Under the pieces are notes generated by a model. That model was given only the letters and a program-made list of their open reading frames with translations, ran no database searches and was not told the origin of the DNA. Shown here in pieces: positions 14,304 to 16,781 of a stretch of 16,781 nt of DNA; the stretch's first letter is position 1, and each line of letters opens with the position of its first letter. Made by a program: the position numbers and the translations under genes. Origin of the DNA: Candidatus Poribacteria bacterium (GTDB taxonomy: Bacteria; Poribacteria; WGA-4E; UBA9662); assembly GCA_002699335.1 (NCBI GenBank), contig PACG01000139.1:14157-30937 (forward strand), in the 5' to 3' direction.

Positions 14304-16340
14304 TCATGTTCCACGATACCAAAATAGATTAATGATAAACGAATACAACACAATCAAGTTAGCATAAACGACAAACCTGAATTTCCCCAAATTCCTACAC
14401 ATTGTGTCAAGCCCCTTGCCTGCGAATACAGCGATAGGTGGCACGAGCGAGAGATAGAAAAAGGCCTTGATAGTAGAATAAAAGGGCACCTCCATCGTGA
14501 ATGAAATCAAGGAGATAATAGTAAGTGTGCTCACCATGACTAATGCGAGGTAGGGATTGTTCCTGGAGGATTTAAAGGCTGATTTCAGCGATTGGTAAAA
14601 TCCTAACAGAATCCCGACGCTAGGGAGCAGGGCAAGATAGATGATAATGCTACCACGTAGATCGGTTTGCTCGTCGCTGAGCCTTAAAAAGCTGCCATGC
14701 GTATCCATCCACATCGAACCGTACTTCCCATCCCAAAAAGACGCCCATCGGCTACGTTCTGGGGCATGCAAAAAGACAGAACCAAACTTCAGATAAAATC
14801 CTAACGTTCGATAGCCATGATGTTGTTCGTAATGGTACCCTGATTTTTCATCCCAATTGCCGATAAATGGGTCGTGAAATTTAACTAAATTCCTGATGTA
14901 TAGCCATCCAGATAGTGTAAAAACAACGGTGAGAAAAACCGCCAATATTGCGATCTCTCGTCTGCGCGTGGATGAACTTATCAACACGCGTATTATTAAT
15001 ACTGTCACCGCAGTCAAAAAAATAAAAAGAGCGGTGTACTTGGAAAGCAGTGCCAAACCGACAACTACTCCTAGGACGATTGCATGCCGAATTTTTATCC
15101 GCACCTCGAATCCATACTGAATTAAGAGGCAAATTGCCAAAGATATGATGGAACCGGAAAAAATTTCATTGCTGATAAGCGGATTCATGTAAAAACACAT
15201 GGGCAAGAATGCGGCCACACTGAAACCCAGAAGTTGAATCAGATAATTATTTTCAAACAACTTCCGCAGAACCAACCAGGCAAAGCAGGCATTAGCAACA
15301 CCGCTGATCGTACCCATAATCTGCACAGCTTTCAGCGAGCCAGGCTCGGCGGGTTCTCCGCCAAATAGGCTGTAGATGACGGCAGAAATAAAATAGTAAC
15401 ACGGCGGCTGAAACATCTCCCAACCTTCTGTGGCTATGGGGGCTCGCCATTTTGACGCCATATATTTGATGTATTCTACATGCCCTCCCCAATCAAAACC
15501 GCTACGTTTGTATGAATAAATAGCCGTATTGTGCAGATTGATAACAAGAATGGTGAGGATGATGACAAGATAAGGGGCCAGGCATAGCAACCGGGGTAAA
15601 TTAGAAACCGAGTTTTTCCTGGAGACTGGGTTTCTGTCTATAAAAACACCCCTTGGGTTGACGGCTAACAGTATGAAAAGTAGATAAGCTCCGAAGAGCA
15701 TCATGTAGATGGGATATCTAAGGGACTTTTGCACAGGGCCTTTCTTCTCTCCCAATCGAGATTCATCCTCGAATGTTCCAACCACTGCGTCCCACTCATT
15801 AAAATGGGGGGCCGAAGAGGCTTGCCAGCCTATGTTCGTTTCACGGAGCCGTTCATGAAATAATCCCGTGGAGCCTGACGACTTCGTCTGACGGTTGGAA
15901 CTAAGTTTAATTTTTCCTTTTAGGGATTTCAAGGTCGAGCCTTCTACTAACAGCGCCGGCGGCCCTTCGGGGTTACTGACTTGGATAACAATGGTGTTAT
16001 CGCCCATCTGAAGCAGTGGCGCTATGTTGTATGAGCGGGTGAATTTCCAATTTTTTTGTCCTCGTTGGCTATCTTCCTCAATGAACACTCCATTCACAAC
16101 AATGCTGAACTGTAACATGGCCCAAACTTTGATGGTGCATTTTGATGGGGTATCTTCAAGTTGAAATTGCCGGCGAAATTCAACTGTACCCGAAATTTTT
16201 TCAGCCGAATGTAGAATCCAATCTCCGCGAAGTGAAGGAAATAAAAATTCGATTTTGGGACTATACCTGGCCTGGTAAAACAAAAATACGAAGGGTAATA
16301 TGCAAAGAAAAACGATGAGTATATAGTGCCAGAATTTCAT
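14304..16340 (-). CDS. GT-C fold membrane glycosyltransferase (PMT/ArnT-like) with periplasmic jelly-roll insert
   Basis: 678 residues. One membrane helix (5-22) is followed by a soluble region (about 35-200). Its strand pattern, with GDWILHSAEKISGTVEFRR, FSIVVNGVFIEED and GDNTIVIQVSNPEGPPALL, resembles the sugar-binding jelly-roll domains found before GH2/GH78 catalytic domains. About ten more helices follow from residue 208. The first large loop after the second helix carries GFDWGGHVEYIKYM (D283) and later EMFQPPCYYF (308-317), the acidic residue and Q/H-PPxYY motif of the GT39/PMT/ArnT-type superfamily. Those enzymes use lipid-linked sugars as donors and act on the outer face of the membrane. 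The domain order is unusual. The start has only a poor ribosome site. It stands alone, convergent with the lipoprotein. Acceptor and donor are unknown. Confidence 0.78.
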   Translation of the reverse strand: MKFWHYILIVFLCILPFVFLFYQARYSPKIEFLFPSLRGDWILHSAEKISGTVEFRRQFQLEDTPSKCTIKVWAMLQFSIVVNGVFIEEDSQRGQKNWKFTRSYNIAPLLQMGDNTIVIQVSNPEGPPALLVEGSTLKSLKGKIKLSSNRQTKSSGSTGLFHERLRETNIGWQASSAPHFNEWDAVVGTFEDESRLGEKKGPVQKSLRYPIYMMLFGAYLLFILLAVNPRGVFIDRNPVSRKNSVSNLPRLLCLAPYLVIILTILVINLHNTAIYSYKRSGFDWGGHVEYIKYMASKWRAPIATEGWEMFQPPCYYFISAVIYSLFGGEPAEPGSLKAVQIMGTISGVANACFAWLVLRKLFENNYLIQLLGFSVAAFLPMCFYMNPLISNEIFSGSIISLAICLLIQYGFEVRIKIRHAIVLGVVVGLALLSKYTALFIFLTAVTVLIIRVLISSSTRRREIAILAVFLTVVFTLSGWLYIRNLVKFHDPFIGNWDEKSGYHYEQHHGYRTLGFYLKFGSVFLHAPERSRWASFWDGKYGSMWMDTHGSFLRLSDEQTDLRGSIIIYLALLPSVGILLGFYQSLKSAFKSSRNNPYLALVMVSTLTIISLISFTMEVPFYSTIKAFFYLSLVPPIAVFAGKGLDTMCRNLGKFRFVVYANLIVLYSFIINLFWYRGT

Positions 16341-16781
16341 CTTTTTAGCAGAGAACCATCTTCCTTTTTCTGATACAGTTATTCGTGAAGCAGTATCACA
16401 CCATCAGTTCGCCCAAAACCTAAAGGTGGGTATAGAGCAATTGTTACAAGCGATCAATCCGCTTCGCCTCTACAGAAACGAAACAGATCGCAAGCCAGAG
16501 TGACGGATGAACTGTCACTTAGTCCCTCTTCCTCACGAGATATTGCTTACATCCAAAGTTGGAATTAACCAGTTAAGTCCACGAAGGTCACCGAGCAAAA
16601 TACCGCGGTTAAGAACTCGACGGCAACGGGCAGGGTCATACCGCCGGCATAAACATCATCGGTTTTATTACCACCAGCAGGATGTGTGGTTTACCTCTAA
16701 ACTATAGGTTACCTGATTACAACTGAACTCCTTTTAGGTGTTAAGCTACCACTATCTGCGATGCGCTTCGGCTGCGGGGCA
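16341..16781. other. Stretch upstream of the glycosyltransferase with coding scraps
   Basis: No intact gene is seen up to the window edge. Two short coding-like frames stand out. On the plus strand, 16327-16503 has no start codon and ends in a segment containing HHQFAQNLKVGIEQLLQAIN and then LRLYR, like the tail of a protein I cannot name. On the minus strand, 16565-16690 contains TDDVYAGGMTLPVAVEFLTA and then VDLTG, faintly like the C-terminal GGxxxxxxFxxAVxxGxxPxVD segment of Gfo/Idh/MocA proteins. Both may be relics. No clear promoter for the glycosyltransferase was found. Confidence 0.3.

Overview
The window looks like a stretch of an uncultured environmental bacterium with moderate GC content. 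Two formylglycine sulfatases, a phytanoyl-CoA dioxygenase (PhyH) family protein, a Gfo/Idh/MocA oxidoreductase, a GH106-like glycosidase and a broken formylglycine-generating-enzyme gene in 17 kb is a repertoire typical of Candidatus Poribacteria and of related Planctomycetes, Lentisphaerae and Latescibacteria-like lineages. The phylum is inferred from gene content only. No rRNA, tRNA, IS element, CRISPR array or phage gene was recognised.

Layout. Positions 1-804 (+) hold a degraded 3' end of thiamine-phosphate synthase (thiE) and a DUF309-family gene broken by one in-frame TAG. An intact PhyH-family dioxygenase follows (1223-2041, +). Overlapping or abutting its 3' side on the minus strand is a heavily mutated relic of a SUMF1/formylglycine-generating-enzyme family gene (about 2045-2456). 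Next are a Gfo/Idh/MocA oxidoreductase (2747-3799, -) and a gap with a possible gene relic. A compact minus-strand operon (7712 down to 4132) reads, in order of transcription: a thiamine-binding-family small protein (MTH1187/YkoF-like, PF01910), an ABC ATPase, a membrane protein with two bis-His transmembrane helices fused to a tri-heme c domain, and a lipoprotein whose C-terminal third is a polytopic membrane domain. A good sigma70-type promoter precedes it. Divergently, sulfatase 1 (7878-9440) is followed by sulfatase 2 (9661-11064), a GH106-like glycosidase (11247-13202) and an unknown lipoprotein (13346-14221), all on +. Convergent to these is a GT-C type membrane glycosyltransferase with a periplasmic jelly-roll insert (14304-16340, -).

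How the genes fit together. The right half reads as glycan handling: desulfation, hydrolysis of a (possibly rhamnose-containing) glycan, and a glycosyltransferase. The Gfo/Idh/MocA enzyme could act on a released sugar. The four-gene operon is the most unusual part: it joins a thiamine/HMP-binding-type protein, an ABC ATPase, a quinol-oxidase-like cytochrome b/c and a transporter-like membrane protein. I know no characterised system with this composition. A redox-linked transport or assembly system is an inference.

The window also shows active gene decay. Three recognisable pseudogenes (thiE, DUF309, FGE) and long gaps with coding-like scraps lie beside intact genes, as in a genome undergoing reduction.
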